A DNA stretch of 64,000 bases from an uncultured Collinsella sp. (lineage in GTDB: Bacteria; Actinomycetota; Coriobacteriia; Coriobacteriales; Coriobacteriaceae): the NCBI GenBank assembly GCA_949287065.1, contig CASEEV010000049.1, positions 1-64,000 of the forward strand, read 5' to 3'. The notes beneath the pieces were generated by a model that saw only the letters and a program-made list of their open reading frames with translations, was not told the origin of the DNA and did not search any database. A program made the translations under genes and the position numbers. Below, piece after piece: positions 1 to 8,762 of the stretch (the stretch's first letter is position 1; every line of letters starts with the position of its first letter).

Positions 1-173
1 CGCTCCTTGGTGCGGGCGACGAAGGACTTGACGACCTTGAAGTTGACGTCGGCCTCGAGCAGCGCCATGCGGATCTCGCGCATCGCGGTATCGATGTCGG
101 CCTCGGTGAGCTTGCCCTTGCCGCGCAGCTTGTCAAAGGTGTCGTTCAGTCGGTCGGAAAGGCTGTTGAACAT
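1..173 (-). CDS. ffh: Signal recognition particle protein Ffh, N-terminal fragment
   Basis: Only the first 57 or so codons are in the window; the gene runs off the left edge. The visible protein begins MFNSLSDRLNDTFDKLRGKG and continues into the helical N-domain typical of Ffh, the SRP54 GTPase that binds 4.5S RNA and signal peptides and docks with FtsY. The ATG has a strong AGGAGG-type ribosome site about 7 bases upstream. It lies 48 bp downstream of ftsY, its receptor partner, on the same strand, as in many actinobacteria. The G-domain and M-domain are not visible. Confidence 0.9.
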   Translation of the reverse strand, partial: MFNSLSDRLNDTFDKLRGKGKLTEADIDTAMREIRMALLEADVNFKVVKSFVARTKE

Positions 174-221
174 AGAGGAGACCTCCTCGGGGATAAAGCG
201 AGCCCTGGCGGGGCGGTTCGG

Positions 222-1136
222 TTAGTTGGCGCCGGTGAGCGCGCGGCAGAACGCGAGCGCGTCGAAGGGCTGCAGGTCCTCGACCTGCTCGCCGACGCCG
301 ATGCGCAGGATCGGGAGCTTGAGCTTGTGCGCGACCGCGAGCGCGATGCCGCCCTTGGCCGTGCCGTCGAGCTTGGTCATGATGACGCCCGAGAGGCCGA
401 GCGCCTCGTTGAACTCGAGCGCCTGGTTGAGGCCGTTCTGGCCCGTGGCGGCGTCGATGACGAGAACCACCGAGACGGGCATGGGGCCCGCCGCGCACTT
501 GGCGGCGCGCTTGCGGGTGACGTTGACGACCTTGGCGAGCTCGCGCATGAGCTCGTCGGAGGTGTGCAGGCGGCCGGCGGTGTCGATGAGCACGAGGTCG
601 GAGCCGCGGGCGTCGGCCGCGTCGAGCACGTCGTAGCATACGCTCGCCGGATCGGCGCCGCGCTCGCGCTTGACCACGGGCACGCCGGCGCGCTCGCCCC
701 AGACGTCGAGCTGCTCGATGGCGGCGGCGCGGAAGGTGTCCGCCGAGCCGATGACCACGCGCTTGCCCTGATGGGCCATGGCGTGCGCGATCTTGCCCAC
801 CGTGGTGGTCTTGCCCGCGCCGTTGATGCCGACGAACAGCACGCACGACGGCGTGTCGGAGAACGGGTCGCGCTCGGGCGCCACGAAGTCCTGGGCCAAG
901 CGCTTGGCGAGCGCCTCGCGCAGCTGCGAAGCGGTCTTGAGGTTCTTGCGCGCCGCCTCGTCGCGCAGGTCGTTGCTGACCTCGATCGCAACGTCGGCGC
1001 CCATGTCGCCCATGACGAGGGTGTCCTCGAGGTCCTCCCAGAACTCCTCGGTCACCTCGCCGCCGAAGTAGAAGACCTCGTTCAGGGCTTCGCGGCTTCG
1101 CTCGAGGCCGCGTTTCAGGGAATCAAACAGACCCAT
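222..1136 (-). CDS. ftsY: Signal recognition particle receptor FtsY
   Basis: Receptor GTPase that docks SRP-ribosome complexes at the membrane. Starting at the ATG of MGLFDSLKRG gives 304 residues: a short helical N-domain with no long acidic A-domain, then the G-domain with P-loop GINGAGKTT (about residues 103-111), DTFRAAA, DTAGRLH and the TKLDGTAKGG guanine-specificity loop. An in-frame GTG 15 bases upstream is possible, but it would overlap the end of smc; the chosen ATG lies one base after the smc stop. It is part of the rnc-smc-ftsY-ffh run and is probably cotranscribed and translationally coupled with smc. Confidence 0.97.
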   Translation of the reverse strand: MGLFDSLKRGLERSREALNEVFYFGGEVTEEFWEDLEDTLVMGDMGADVAIEVSNDLRDEAARKNLKTASQLREALAKRLAQDFVAPERDPFSDTPSCVLFVGINGAGKTTTVGKIAHAMAHQGKRVVIGSADTFRAAAIEQLDVWGERAGVPVVKRERGADPASVCYDVLDAADARGSDLVLIDTAGRLHTSDELMRELAKVVNVTRKRAAKCAAGPMPVSVVLVIDAATGQNGLNQALEFNEALGLSGVIMTKLDGTAKGGIALAVAHKLKLPILRIGVGEQVEDLQPFDALAFCRALTGAN

Positions 1137-1137
1137 G

Positions 1138-4100
1138 CTACCTAACACCACCTTGCTTGATATGGTCCAGCTTCTGGCTCACGACGCGGCTCACGCCGTC
1201 GGCCTGCATGGAGACGCCGTAGAGCACGTCGGCGTCCTCCATGGTCCTGCGCTGATGCGAGATGACGATGAGCTGCGTACGGTGGCGCAGCACGTCGATC
1301 GCATCGAGCAGTTTGGAGAGGTTCGAGTCGTCTAGGGCGGCCTCGACCTCGTCGAGCACGTAAAACGGCACCGTTCGGGTACGGTACACGGCAAAGAGCA
1401 GCGCGAGCGCCGTGAGGCTCTTCTCGCCGCCGCTCATGAGCATCATCTTGGTAATGCGCTTGCCGCGCGGCTGCGCGACGACCTCGATGCCCGTCTCGGA
1501 CGGATGGTCCGGATCGGTCATCTCGAGGTGCGCGGCACCGCCCGGGAAGAGCATGCCGAAGATCTCCTGGAAGTTGCGGTCGACTTTCTCGAAGGTCACG
1601 AGGAACTGCCGCCGCATCTTGCGGTCGATGGCCGCGGAGATCTTCGTGAGCGCGCTACGGGCGCTCTCGAGGTCCTTGAGCTGGACCTCGATGTAGTCGG
1701 CGCGCTCCTTGAGGCGATCGTACTCCTCCATGGCCACCTGGTTGACCGGGCCGAGGTTGCTGATCTGAGCCGTGAGCTTACCGAGTTCGCGCTCGGCCGC
1801 CGCACGGTCGTCGGGGGCCGGCAGCTTGAGCGCCTCCTCGAGAATCACGGCGCCGTCCTGCGTGATGGCGCGCACGGCGTTCTCGACCTGAACCTCGAGG
1901 CGCCCGCGCTCGACTTCGATGGCGTGCTGCGAGGCGTTCGCGCGCTCGAGCTCGTCGTGAGCGCGGCGCGACTCGGCCTTGGCGCCCTCGATCGTGCGCT
2001 TGAGGGAGTCGGAGTCGGCCTCCTCGATACGCGAGCGATCGCGCAGGTGCGCGGCCTTCTGCTCGGCGCAGTCGAGAAGCGCGCGATAGGTCTCGCGCAG
2101 CGGATCGACGCGCAGCCGCAGCACCTCGAGGGAGCGCGCCTGACCCGCGGCGGTGCGAATGCGGCGCTCGATGCCAGCGAGGCGGTTGGCGAGCTCGGGC
2201 TCGCGGCGCTCGAGGTTGCGCAGGCGCTCGGCGGCCTGCGCGGAGCGCACCTTGATCTCCGAGAGACGGGCCTGGGCGTCGGCCTCGAGCAGGCGCGCGC
2301 GGGCCATCTCGTCGTTCTTCTCGTCGAGCTCCTCGTTGAGCGCGGCCGCGCGGTCTTCGGCGTCCTCGCGAGCACAGGAGAGCTCCTCGAGCTTGGGCTG
2401 CGCGGCGCGCACGGCCTCCCCGGCCTCAGCGCGGCGGCGCTCCACCTGTGCGCGCTCGGAGGTGCTCTGGCGAACGATCTCGTCAAGGCGCCCGACATCC
2501 GATCGGACGGCTTTGAGCTCGCCCTCGGCCGCGGCAATGGAGCCTGCGACCTCGGCCACGCGCTCGCGCGCTGCGGCAAGCGCCGCCTGCGCGTCGTCGA
2601 CCGCTGTCGAGGCGGCACGAGAAACCTCCTCGAGCTCGGGCAGAAGCTCGCCGAGCTCGCGGATCCGGCGCTTGCGCTCGAGCACGCCGCGCGCTTTGTC
2701 GGCCTCGGTACCCACGCGCACGACGGCGCCTCCGCTCACGCGCGTGCCATCCGGCGTCACGTACACCACGCCGTCGACCGCAGGCGCTGCGAGGGCCTCG
2801 TCAAGCGAGCCCACCACGCGCAGGTTCCCGAGAAGGGCGCTGACCGCGCCCTCGAACCCGGGGCGCACGACGAGCCTGTCGAGCAGCGGGTAGCCGGCGG
2901 CGTCCGCCACTGGCGCCGCCTCGGCCGTCTGCGAGATCACGAGCGCGTGCCCGGAGCCCTGCGCCGCCTCGGCGCAGGCCGCAACGTCGGCGAGCGCTGC
3001 GGCATCAGCCACCACGAAGGCATCGACGTCCTCGCCCAGGATACCTTCCACGAGCTGCTCGAGCTCGCGCGGCACCTCGATGACGCCGCCGATGCGGGCG
3101 CGGATCGCATCGGCGCGGGCGCGCTCCACATGGGCCGCCAGCGGCGAGGCGGCGCTCGCTTGGCGGTCGAGCTTCTCGAGACTGGAAAGCTCCACCTGCA
3201 CCTCGGAGAGACGGCGGCGCGCCTCGGTCTCGGCGTTGCGCGCCGCCACCACGGCGTCGGACGCATCGGAAACCGCCTGCTTGGCCTCGTCGCGGGTGCG
3301 GCGCGTGTCCTCGAGCTCGGCTGCGAGCTCCTCGGCACGGTCGCGCCTGCTCGCAAGCGACGCCTCGGCGTTCTCTATGGCTTCGGTCAGCTGGTCGATA
3401 CGGCTTGCGTACAGCGAGTCCTCGACCTCGGCGTTCGCAAGCGTCTCGCGCACCTTCGCGAGCTCGAGGGCCGCGGCGTCGGCAGCGCGCTGCTGCTCGC
3501 GCGCCTCGCGACCGATGCGCCCGATAAGGGCATCGAGCTCGGTTCGGGCACGGCGCAGACGCTCGGCCTCGGGCTCGGCCTCCATGAGCTCGTCCGCGGC
3601 AGCGTCGGCCGCGCCGCGCACGTCCTCGAGCTCGCGGCGCACGTCTTCGAGCTCGCCGGCGATGCGGCGCTGCTGATGCTCGGAGCCCGAGAGCGAGCCG
3701 CGCAGCTCCTGCAGGCGCGCGGCCATGTTGCGGCCCTTCTCCTCGAGCAGGCGCATGTCGGACGCAAGGCGCGTCACCACGTCCTGCATCCGCCGGCGCT
3801 GCTCGCCGAGATCGCCCACGAACAGGCCCTTCTTCTCGAGCATAACCTGGAGCTTCTCGAGCTCGCGGTCCTTCTCGTCGGCGCGGTAGCGCGCAACCTC
3901 GATCGCCGCCTCGGCTTCCTTGGCGCGGGTCTCGACGCCCGACCACTGCTCCTGCAGGCGCCTCAGGTCGTCAACGGCGAGCACCGTCGTGAGCTCCTGG
4001 GCGCGCGCGGTAAGCTCCTTGTGCTTGCGCGCGCGCTCGACCTGGCGCTCGAGGGGCCTGAGCTGGCGGCGGATCTCGCGGTTGATGTCGCGGGCGCGCG

Positions 4101-4665
4101 TCAAGTGCTCGTCCATGCTCCTGATCTTGCGCAGGCTCCGCTCCTTGCGGCGCTTGTGCTTGGAGATGCCTGCGGCCTCCTCGATAAGCGACCGGCGCTC
4201 CTCCGGGCGGCTCTGGAGAATGGCGTCGAGCTTGCCCTGGCTGATGATGGAGTGAGTCTCCTTGCCGAGGCCCGAGTCATGCAGGATGTCCTGAATGTCC
4301 ATGAGGCGGCAGGGACTCGCGTTGATGAGGTACTCGCTCTCGCCGGAGCGGTACATGCGGCGCGTGATGGCGACTTCGTTGAAGTCGACAGGGAGCGTAC
4401 GGTCCGAGTTGTCGAGAACGAGGGTCACCTCGGCCACGCTCACCGGCTTGCGCGCCGACGAGCCCGAGAAGATCACGTCCTCCATGGCCTGGCCGCGCAG
4501 CTGCTTGGCACTCTGCTCGCCGAGGACCCAGAGGATGGCGTCGGAGATGTTGGACTTGCCCGAGCCGTTAGGGCCCACGACGACCGTGAGGCCGGGCTCG
4601 AAGACCATGTGGGCCCGGTCGGCGAACGACTTGAATCCTTTGAGCGTGAGGGACTTGAGATACAA
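1138..4665 (-). CDS. smc: Chromosome partition protein Smc
   Basis: Condensin-type ATPase that compacts and segregates the chromosome together with ScpA and ScpB, which are not in this window. The 1,175 residues show the full architecture: N-terminal Walker A GPNGSGKSN (31-39), a long coiled coil, a globular hinge around 510-650, a second coiled coil, and the C-terminal signature LMSGGEKSL (about 1076) with Walker B FYVLDEVEAALDD (about 1101). The start is a TTG preceded by GAGG, and the residues after it (YLKSLTLKGFKSF) match the family N-terminus. It sits 12 bases after rnc. Confidence 0.98.
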   Translation of the reverse strand: MYLKSLTLKGFKSFADRAHMVFEPGLTVVVGPNGSGKSNISDAILWVLGEQSAKQLRGQAMEDVIFSGSSARKPVSVAEVTLVLDNSDRTLPVDFNEVAITRRMYRSGESEYLINASPCRLMDIQDILHDSGLGKETHSIISQGKLDAILQSRPEERRSLIEEAAGISKHKRRKERSLRKIRSMDEHLTRARDINREIRRQLRPLERQVERARKHKELTARAQELTTVLAVDDLRRLQEQWSGVETRAKEAEAAIEVARYRADEKDRELEKLQVMLEKKGLFVGDLGEQRRRMQDVVTRLASDMRLLEEKGRNMAARLQELRGSLSGSEHQQRRIAGELEDVRRELEDVRGAADAAADELMEAEPEAERLRRARTELDALIGRIGREAREQQRAADAAALELAKVRETLANAEVEDSLYASRIDQLTEAIENAEASLASRRDRAEELAAELEDTRRTRDEAKQAVSDASDAVVAARNAETEARRRLSEVQVELSSLEKLDRQASAASPLAAHVERARADAIRARIGGVIEVPRELEQLVEGILGEDVDAFVVADAAALADVAACAEAAQGSGHALVISQTAEAAPVADAAGYPLLDRLVVRPGFEGAVSALLGNLRVVGSLDEALAAPAVDGVVYVTPDGTRVSGGAVVRVGTEADKARGVLERKRRIRELGELLPELEEVSRAASTAVDDAQAALAAARERVAEVAGSIAAAEGELKAVRSDVGRLDEIVRQSTSERAQVERRRAEAGEAVRAAQPKLEELSCAREDAEDRAAALNEELDEKNDEMARARLLEADAQARLSEIKVRSAQAAERLRNLERREPELANRLAGIERRIRTAAGQARSLEVLRLRVDPLRETYRALLDCAEQKAAHLRDRSRIEEADSDSLKRTIEGAKAESRRAHDELERANASQHAIEVERGRLEVQVENAVRAITQDGAVILEEALKLPAPDDRAAAERELGKLTAQISNLGPVNQVAMEEYDRLKERADYIEVQLKDLESARSALTKISAAIDRKMRRQFLVTFEKVDRNFQEIFGMLFPGGAAHLEMTDPDHPSETGIEVVAQPRGKRITKMMLMSGGEKSLTALALLFAVYRTRTVPFYVLDEVEAALDDSNLSKLLDAIDVLRHRTQLIVISHQRRTMEDADVLYGVSMQADGVSRVVSQKLDHIKQGGVR

Positions 4666-4677
4666 GGGGACCTCGCT

Positions 4678-5409
4678 TTACGCGTTTTTGCGCGGCGTCA
4701 CGACGCCCTCTTTGGTAAAGCCCAGGCGCTCGAGCGCGTCGCGCGCCGCAGCCGCCTCGGCCTCCTTCTTAGAAGAGCCCTCGCCGCGGCCCGCGCGCAC
4801 ACCGCCTACGAACACCACCGAGGTAAAGGTCGGGCTGTGCGCAGGGCCGGCGGTACCGACCACCTTGTACACGGGCGGCTCGGCCTTGTCGCGCTGGATA
4901 CACTCCTGCAAGAACGACTTGGGGTTGCTCGGGCGCTCGGCGCGCTCGGTGGCGAGGTGGGGCTTTAAGGTGCGCATGATGAAGTCCTCGGCAACAGCGC
5001 GGCCGCCGTCGAGGTAGAGCGCGCCCACCAGCGCCTCGTACACGTTCTCGAGCGCGGAGTGCAGGCCGCGGGCCCCGGTGCCAGCCTCGGACGCGCCGAA
5101 GATGATGCAGTCGGCGAGGCCGATCTCGGCGCCCACCTCCGAAAGGGTCTCGCCCGATACCAGCGAGATCTTGAGACGGGTGAGCTTGCCCTCGTCAAAC
5201 TGCGGGAAGCTCTTGAAGAGCGACTCCGCGACGATGGCGCCCAGAACCGAGTCGCCGAGAAACTCGAGCCGCTCGTACGATGCGGAGACGGGCAGGCCCT
5301 CCGCAGCGGAAGGGTGCGTGATCGCCGATTCGATCAGCTCGCGGTTCTCGAACATATGCCCGCAGATCTCTTGGATGGCGCGGACTTTGGCCGCTTTATG
5401 GTGGGACAC
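4678..5409 (-). CDS. rnc: Ribonuclease III
   Basis: Double-stranded-RNA endonuclease that processes pre-rRNA and structured mRNA. The 243 residues contain the catalytic signature ERLEFLGDSVL (46-56), a second acidic cluster in ENVYEALVGALYLDGG, and a C-terminal double-stranded-RNA-binding domain beginning near PKSFLQECIQ (about 163) and ending with GEGSSKKEAEAAAA. It heads the rnc-smc-ftsY series. The 136-bp gap up to plsX holds no acpP, which often sits there in other bacteria. Confidence 0.97.
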   Translation of the reverse strand: MSHHKAAKVRAIQEICGHMFENRELIESAITHPSAAEGLPVSASYERLEFLGDSVLGAIVAESLFKSFPQFDEGKLTRLKISLVSGETLSEVGAEIGLADCIIFGASEAGTGARGLHSALENVYEALVGALYLDGGRAVAEDFIMRTLKPHLATERAERPSNPKSFLQECIQRDKAEPPVYKVVGTAGPAHSPTFTSVVFVGGVRAGRGEGSSKKEAEAAAARDALERLGFTKEGVVTPRKNA

Positions 5410-5545
5410 GTAAAGCCTCGAAACTCATCATGCCCGCCCGCCGGCGCAGGGCCGTGCGAGCGGGCGCTCGTTTACTTCAAATGCGCTCAGCGCATACAGA
5501 TAAAATTGTACCCGCTCGCCTACCGGCGCTCAAGGACGGGCAGCC

Positions 5546-6568
5546 CTACGCCACCAAACCGTCGATGGAGTCGGCGATGGTCTCAACGAGCTTGCCACGC
5601 ACCGCGCGCGCCGTTGCGAGCGTACCGTTCTTGACCGCCTCGACCGAGGTGGCGCCGTGGCCGATGAGCACGACGCCCTTGAGACCCACGAGCATGGCGC
5701 CGCCGATAGCGTCGCCGGAAATCTTGTCCTTGATCGAAGAGAGCGCGGGCTTGGCGAGAAGCGCCCCCACCTTGGCGCGGGGCGAGGAGTACAGGGCGCC
5801 CTTCAGCTCCTTCAACAGGAACTTCACCGTGATCTCGACCGACTTGAGGGCCACGTTGCCCGCAAAGCCGTCGGCGACCATGACATCGGTGGAGCCCGAG
5901 AGCAGGTCGGTGCCCTCGCGGTTGCCCACGAACCCGGGGACCTTCTCCTTGAAGAGCGGGAAGCAGGCATTGGTGAGCTTGGAGCCCTTCTCGTCCTCGG
6001 TGCCGTTGGAAAGCAGGCCTACGCGCGGGTTCTCGATGCCGCAGACGATGCGCGCGTACGCGGACGCCATGAGGGCGAAGTGCATCATGTCGCGAGGGTC
6101 GACGTCGGGGTTTGCGCCCATGTCGGCGAGCACCGTCACGCCGCCGGCCATGTTGGGCAGCGCGCTCGTAAGGCAGGGGCGCACCGAGCGCACCTCGGAG
6201 CCGTCGCGGTACTTGAACGGCTGAACAAAGGCGGCAGCGGCCGCCGTGCAGGCTCCGGTGGACCCGGCCGAGAAGAAGCCCTGGGCGTTGCCCTTGCGCA
6301 CCGCGCGGCATCCGACGACGATCGACGACTTGCGCTTGCGCATGACCGCCTTGATGGGATCGTCTTCCATGGTGATGACGTCGGGAGCGTGCAGCGCCTC
6401 GGCTCGACCGGCGTGCTGGGCGCAGAACGGGTCGACGATCTCGGCGGGTCCGCAAGCGAGCACCGTGAGGTCGGGATCGGCCTTGAGCGCCTCGGCGATG
6501 CCGCCGAGAACGACCTCCGGCTTCTCGTCGCCGCCCATAACGTCTACGCAAACGGTTACCTTCTCCAT
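5546..6568 (-). CDS. plsX: Phosphate acyltransferase PlsX
   Basis: Converts acyl-ACP to acyl-phosphate, the acyl donor for PlsY in the first step of phosphatidic-acid synthesis; a peripheral membrane enzyme. The protein is 340 residues, the family's usual length, and starts with VDVMGGDEKPEVVLGGIAEA. It also has the internal blocks ALMASAYARIVCGIENPRVGLLSNGTE and SGDAIGGAMLVGLKGVVLIGHG seen in PlsX. GGAGGG lies 9 bases before the ATG. The position after rpmF and DUF177 is the classic arrangement, although a terminator-like hairpin separates plsX from rpmF. Confidence 0.97.
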   Translation of the reverse strand: MEKVTVCVDVMGGDEKPEVVLGGIAEALKADPDLTVLACGPAEIVDPFCAQHAGRAEALHAPDVITMEDDPIKAVMRKRKSSIVVGCRAVRKGNAQGFFSAGSTGACTAAAAAFVQPFKYRDGSEVRSVRPCLTSALPNMAGGVTVLADMGANPDVDPRDMMHFALMASAYARIVCGIENPRVGLLSNGTEDEKGSKLTNACFPLFKEKVPGFVGNREGTDLLSGSTDVMVADGFAGNVALKSVEITVKFLLKELKGALYSSPRAKVGALLAKPALSSIKDKISGDAIGGAMLVGLKGVVLIGHGATSVEAVKNGTLATARAVRGKLVETIADSIDGLVA

Positions 6569-6620
6569 ATGAAGCCCTCCTTGTGCGAGCGGCGATACGC
6601 GCGCTGGCGCGCCGCCCGTT

Positions 6621-6653
6621 ATAGAAAAGGCCGGCTCAAAGGGAGCCGGCCTT
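6621..6653 (-). terminator. Hairpin terminator after rpmF
   Basis: A perfect 10-bp inverted repeat (AAGGCCGGCT/AGCCGGCCTT, arms at 6627-6636 and 6644-6653) with a 7-base loop is followed on the minus strand by TTTTCTATAA. It lies between rpmF and plsX, so it should stop or attenuate transcription entering plsX from rpmF. A TATAAC immediately downstream could act as a -10 for plsX. Confidence 0.75.
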
Positions 6654-6682
6654 GCATCATGCTCTGCGTTGCCACCCGAGGG

Positions 6683-6862
6683 TTACTCGGTGACGATGAC
6701 CTCGCGGTCCTTGTAGAAGCCGCAGTTGGGGCACACGCGGTGCGGGAGCTTCACAGCGCCGCACTGCGGGCAGATGGAACGCGCAGGGGCGCTCATCTTC
6801 ATGTTCGCGGAACGACGGTGATGGGTAGCGGCGCGGCCTTTTTTGTACTTAGGTACTGCCAT
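6683..6862 (-). CDS. rpmF: 50S ribosomal protein L32 (zinc-ribbon form)
   Basis: Small large-subunit protein of 59 residues beginning MAVPKYKKGRAATHHRRSAN. It keeps two CxxC pairs, ICPQCG and VCPNCG, so it is the zinc-binding C+ form. The start is fixed by the conserved N-terminus and a GGAAGG site upstream; a longer in-frame reading upstream is not supported. The gene order DUF177-rpmF-plsX is widely conserved, which strengthens the call. Confidence 0.97.
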   Translation of the reverse strand: MAVPKYKKGRAATHHRRSANMKMSAPARSICPQCGAVKLPHRVCPNCGFYKDREVIVTE

Positions 6863-7019
6863 GATGACCTTCCTTAACTTTGACGAGCGTGTCGCTCTCA
6901 TATACATATACGATGCGCGAACACGCGCAAGCAGAGATATTAGCACAACGAATCGGCGGATGCCAACACCACAGATAACCCACAAAGCAGCCAAAACTGC
7001 GGGTTTCTGCGGTGCGCCC

Positions 7020-7574
7020 TTAGTCGTCGAGCTTGAGGTTCTTGAGCGCCGCGAAGGGATTCTCGTCGCTCTGGACGTAGGCCTCCTTGGCCTTCTCGGC
7101 GCAGTCGCAGGACTCGTGGTTGAGGTTGCAGCCGCACACGGGGCACAGACCGGCGCAATCGGGCTTGCACAGGAGCACGAACGGCGTCTCCATCACCACG
7201 GCGTCCCCCAGAGGGCCGGCAAGGTCTACCGTAAGGTTCTCGCCGACAAGCTCGAAGCCCTCCTCGCGCGCCTCCTCATCGTCGGGCTCCTTAAAGAGGA
7301 AGTACTCCTCCACCTCGCCCGCAATGTCAAAGGACGCCGGGTCGAGGCAGCGGTCGCACTTGCCTTCGGCGCGCGCTCGCACGATGCCCGTGACCAGGAT
7401 GCCGTCGCCGGTATGCGTAAGCGCCACGTCGTAGTCAAACCCGTCGTCGAGACGATACTCCTGACCGCCAACAGAATAGCGCTCGAGCGGCACATGACCG
7501 TTTTGGGTAAACGTGTCACCTGCCTGCTCGAGGCGCTCTGAGCAGTCGATGATGATCGGCTTTATTTCCTGCAT
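7020..7574 (-). CDS. DUF177 (YceD-like) protein
   Basis: This 184-residue protein belongs to the DUF177/YceD family that is almost always encoded just before rpmF and is linked to 23S rRNA or ribosome assembly. Family features visible are the CDRCLDP motif near residue 95 and a C-terminal cysteine cluster CKPDCAGLCPVCGCNLN, suggesting a zinc site. The C-terminus is acidic (ENPFAALKNLKLDD). It is followed after about 157 bp by rpmF and preceded by the SepIVA-like coiled-coil gene. Confidence 0.88.
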   Translation of the reverse strand: MQEIKPIIIDCSERLEQAGDTFTQNGHVPLERYSVGGQEYRLDDGFDYDVALTHTGDGILVTGIVRARAEGKCDRCLDPASFDIAGEVEEYFLFKEPDDEEAREEGFELVGENLTVDLAGPLGDAVVMETPFVLLCKPDCAGLCPVCGCNLNHESCDCAEKAKEAYVQSDENPFAALKNLKLDD

Positions 7575-7583
7575 ATGATCAGG

Positions 7584-8087
7584 CTACCAAGCAATGTCGT
7601 TCGAACCGGTGTCTGCGTTCTGGTTGAGCATCTGGCGGCAGCGCGTGACCGTGGAAGTCAGGCTCTTGAGGTTCTCCTCGAGATGCGTGAAGACCTGGTC
7701 GGCGTAGTCCTCGGCAGCGTAGCGCGTGTCGCGCTCGTACTGCTGGGCCTGGTCGCGGATCTCGTCGGCCTGCTGCTGGGCCAAGCGGACGATCTCCTGG
7801 TCGCCGGCGATGACCATAGCCTGCTGCTGAGCATCGGCGATGATGGAGTCGGCCTGGGCAGAGGCGGAAGCGAGAAGCTCGTCGCGCTCCTTGAGGATGC
7901 GCCGCGACTTCTGCCACTCCTCGGGGTAGCTCATCTTGATCTCGTCGAGGATGTTGTAGAACACCTCGGTCTCGATGACCTTGCGCTGCCCGTTCGAGCC
8001 AAACGGCGGCTTAGCCTCCTCAATGAGCGCCTCGAGCTCGTCGACCAAGCTCTCGATGCGCTCGCCGGGATTCCTCTCCCCTGGCAT
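7584..8087 (-). CDS. Coiled-coil protein, SepIVA/DivIVA-like
   Basis: 167 residues from the ATG of MPGERNPGERIES, chosen because AGGAG sits 7 bases upstream; earlier in-frame ATGs lack such a site. The N-terminal half has a DivIVA-type segment ending in FYNILDEIKMSYPEEWQKSRRILKERDELL, followed by a long alanine/glutamine-rich coiled coil (ASASAQADSIIADAQQQAMV). Layout and position, directly upstream of DUF177, resemble mycobacterial SepIVA (Rv2927c), a septal factor encoded next to the DUF177 gene Rv2926c. The division or cell-wall role is inferred from synteny and architecture only. An F-type ATPase b-like label would be a low-complexity artefact. Confidence 0.6.
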   Translation of the reverse strand: MPGERNPGERIESLVDELEALIEEAKPPFGSNGQRKVIETEVFYNILDEIKMSYPEEWQKSRRILKERDELLASASAQADSIIADAQQQAMVIAGDQEIVRLAQQQADEIRDQAQQYERDTRYAAEDYADQVFTHLEENLKSLTSTVTRCRQMLNQNADTGSNDIAW

Positions 8088-8203
8088 ACGGGCTCCTTTC
8101 ATGAATATTCCAGTTATGCTCCACATACTACCACATGGTGGCCAGTGGTAACGCACAACGCAATCTCTTGTGGCGCTTCTGTTGACGCGAACAGCCCCTG
8201 GGG

Positions 8204-8704
8204 CTACACGGCGTAACGGCGACGGAGCGCCTCGGCAACGTTGTCGGTCACGAGCTGCGACACGTCGCCTCCGAACGAGGCGATCTGCCGGACCACCGAG
8301 GAGGAGATGTAGCCGTACTGTGGCGCGCTCATGACGAAAATCGATTCGAGGTGGTTGTCCAACCGGTAGTTGAGATCGGCCTGCTGCAGCTCGTACTCAA
8401 AGTCGGTCATGGCGCGCAGGCCCTTGACCACGGCATCGGCGCCCATCTCGCGGGCAAAGTCTACGAGCAGCCCGCGGAAAGGGCGCACCTCGACCCCGGG
8501 AATCTCACCAAGCGACTCGCGGGCAAGCGCCACGCGCTCGTCAAGCGAGAAGGCCGTTCCCACGCCGTTCTTGCCGAGGGACTCCGCCACGGCAACGGTC
8601 ACGAGCGGGCAGATGCGCCGCGCGCGCTTGACGACGTCGATATGGCCGTAGGTGATGGGGTCGAACGTGCCGGGAACGAGCACGTGCTGAATGGTATCGG
8701 GCAT
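8204..8704 (-). CDS. coaD: Pantetheine-phosphate adenylyltransferase
   Basis: Catalyses the fourth step of CoA synthesis, ATP plus 4'-phosphopantetheine to dephospho-CoA. It is 166 residues, normal for CoaD. The N-terminal HVLVPGTFDPITYGH carries the (T/H)xGH nucleotide-binding motif (18-21), and GYISSSVVRQIA near residue 128 is the ISSxxxR motif. The chosen ATG matches the family start; an in-frame extension upstream has no family similarity. It lies 58 bp after rsmD on the same strand. Confidence 0.97.
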   Translation of the reverse strand: MPDTIQHVLVPGTFDPITYGHIDVVKRARRICPLVTVAVAESLGKNGVGTAFSLDERVALARESLGEIPGVEVRPFRGLLVDFAREMGADAVVKGLRAMTDFEYELQQADLNYRLDNHLESIFVMSAPQYGYISSSVVRQIASFGGDVSQLVTDNVAEALRRRYAV

Positions 8705-8762
8705 CAGAACCCTCCGTATCGCATCGGCTGCACATGCAGCAACAGGTAAGTCCGCGCTCGGC

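Noticed and set aside
1504-4968. Very long open frame opposite smc, and similar long antisense frames opposite adhE, leuA, leuC, priA, gltX and others
   Set aside because: These are mirror frames caused by high GC at third codon positions; the true genes on the other strand have complete domain motifs.
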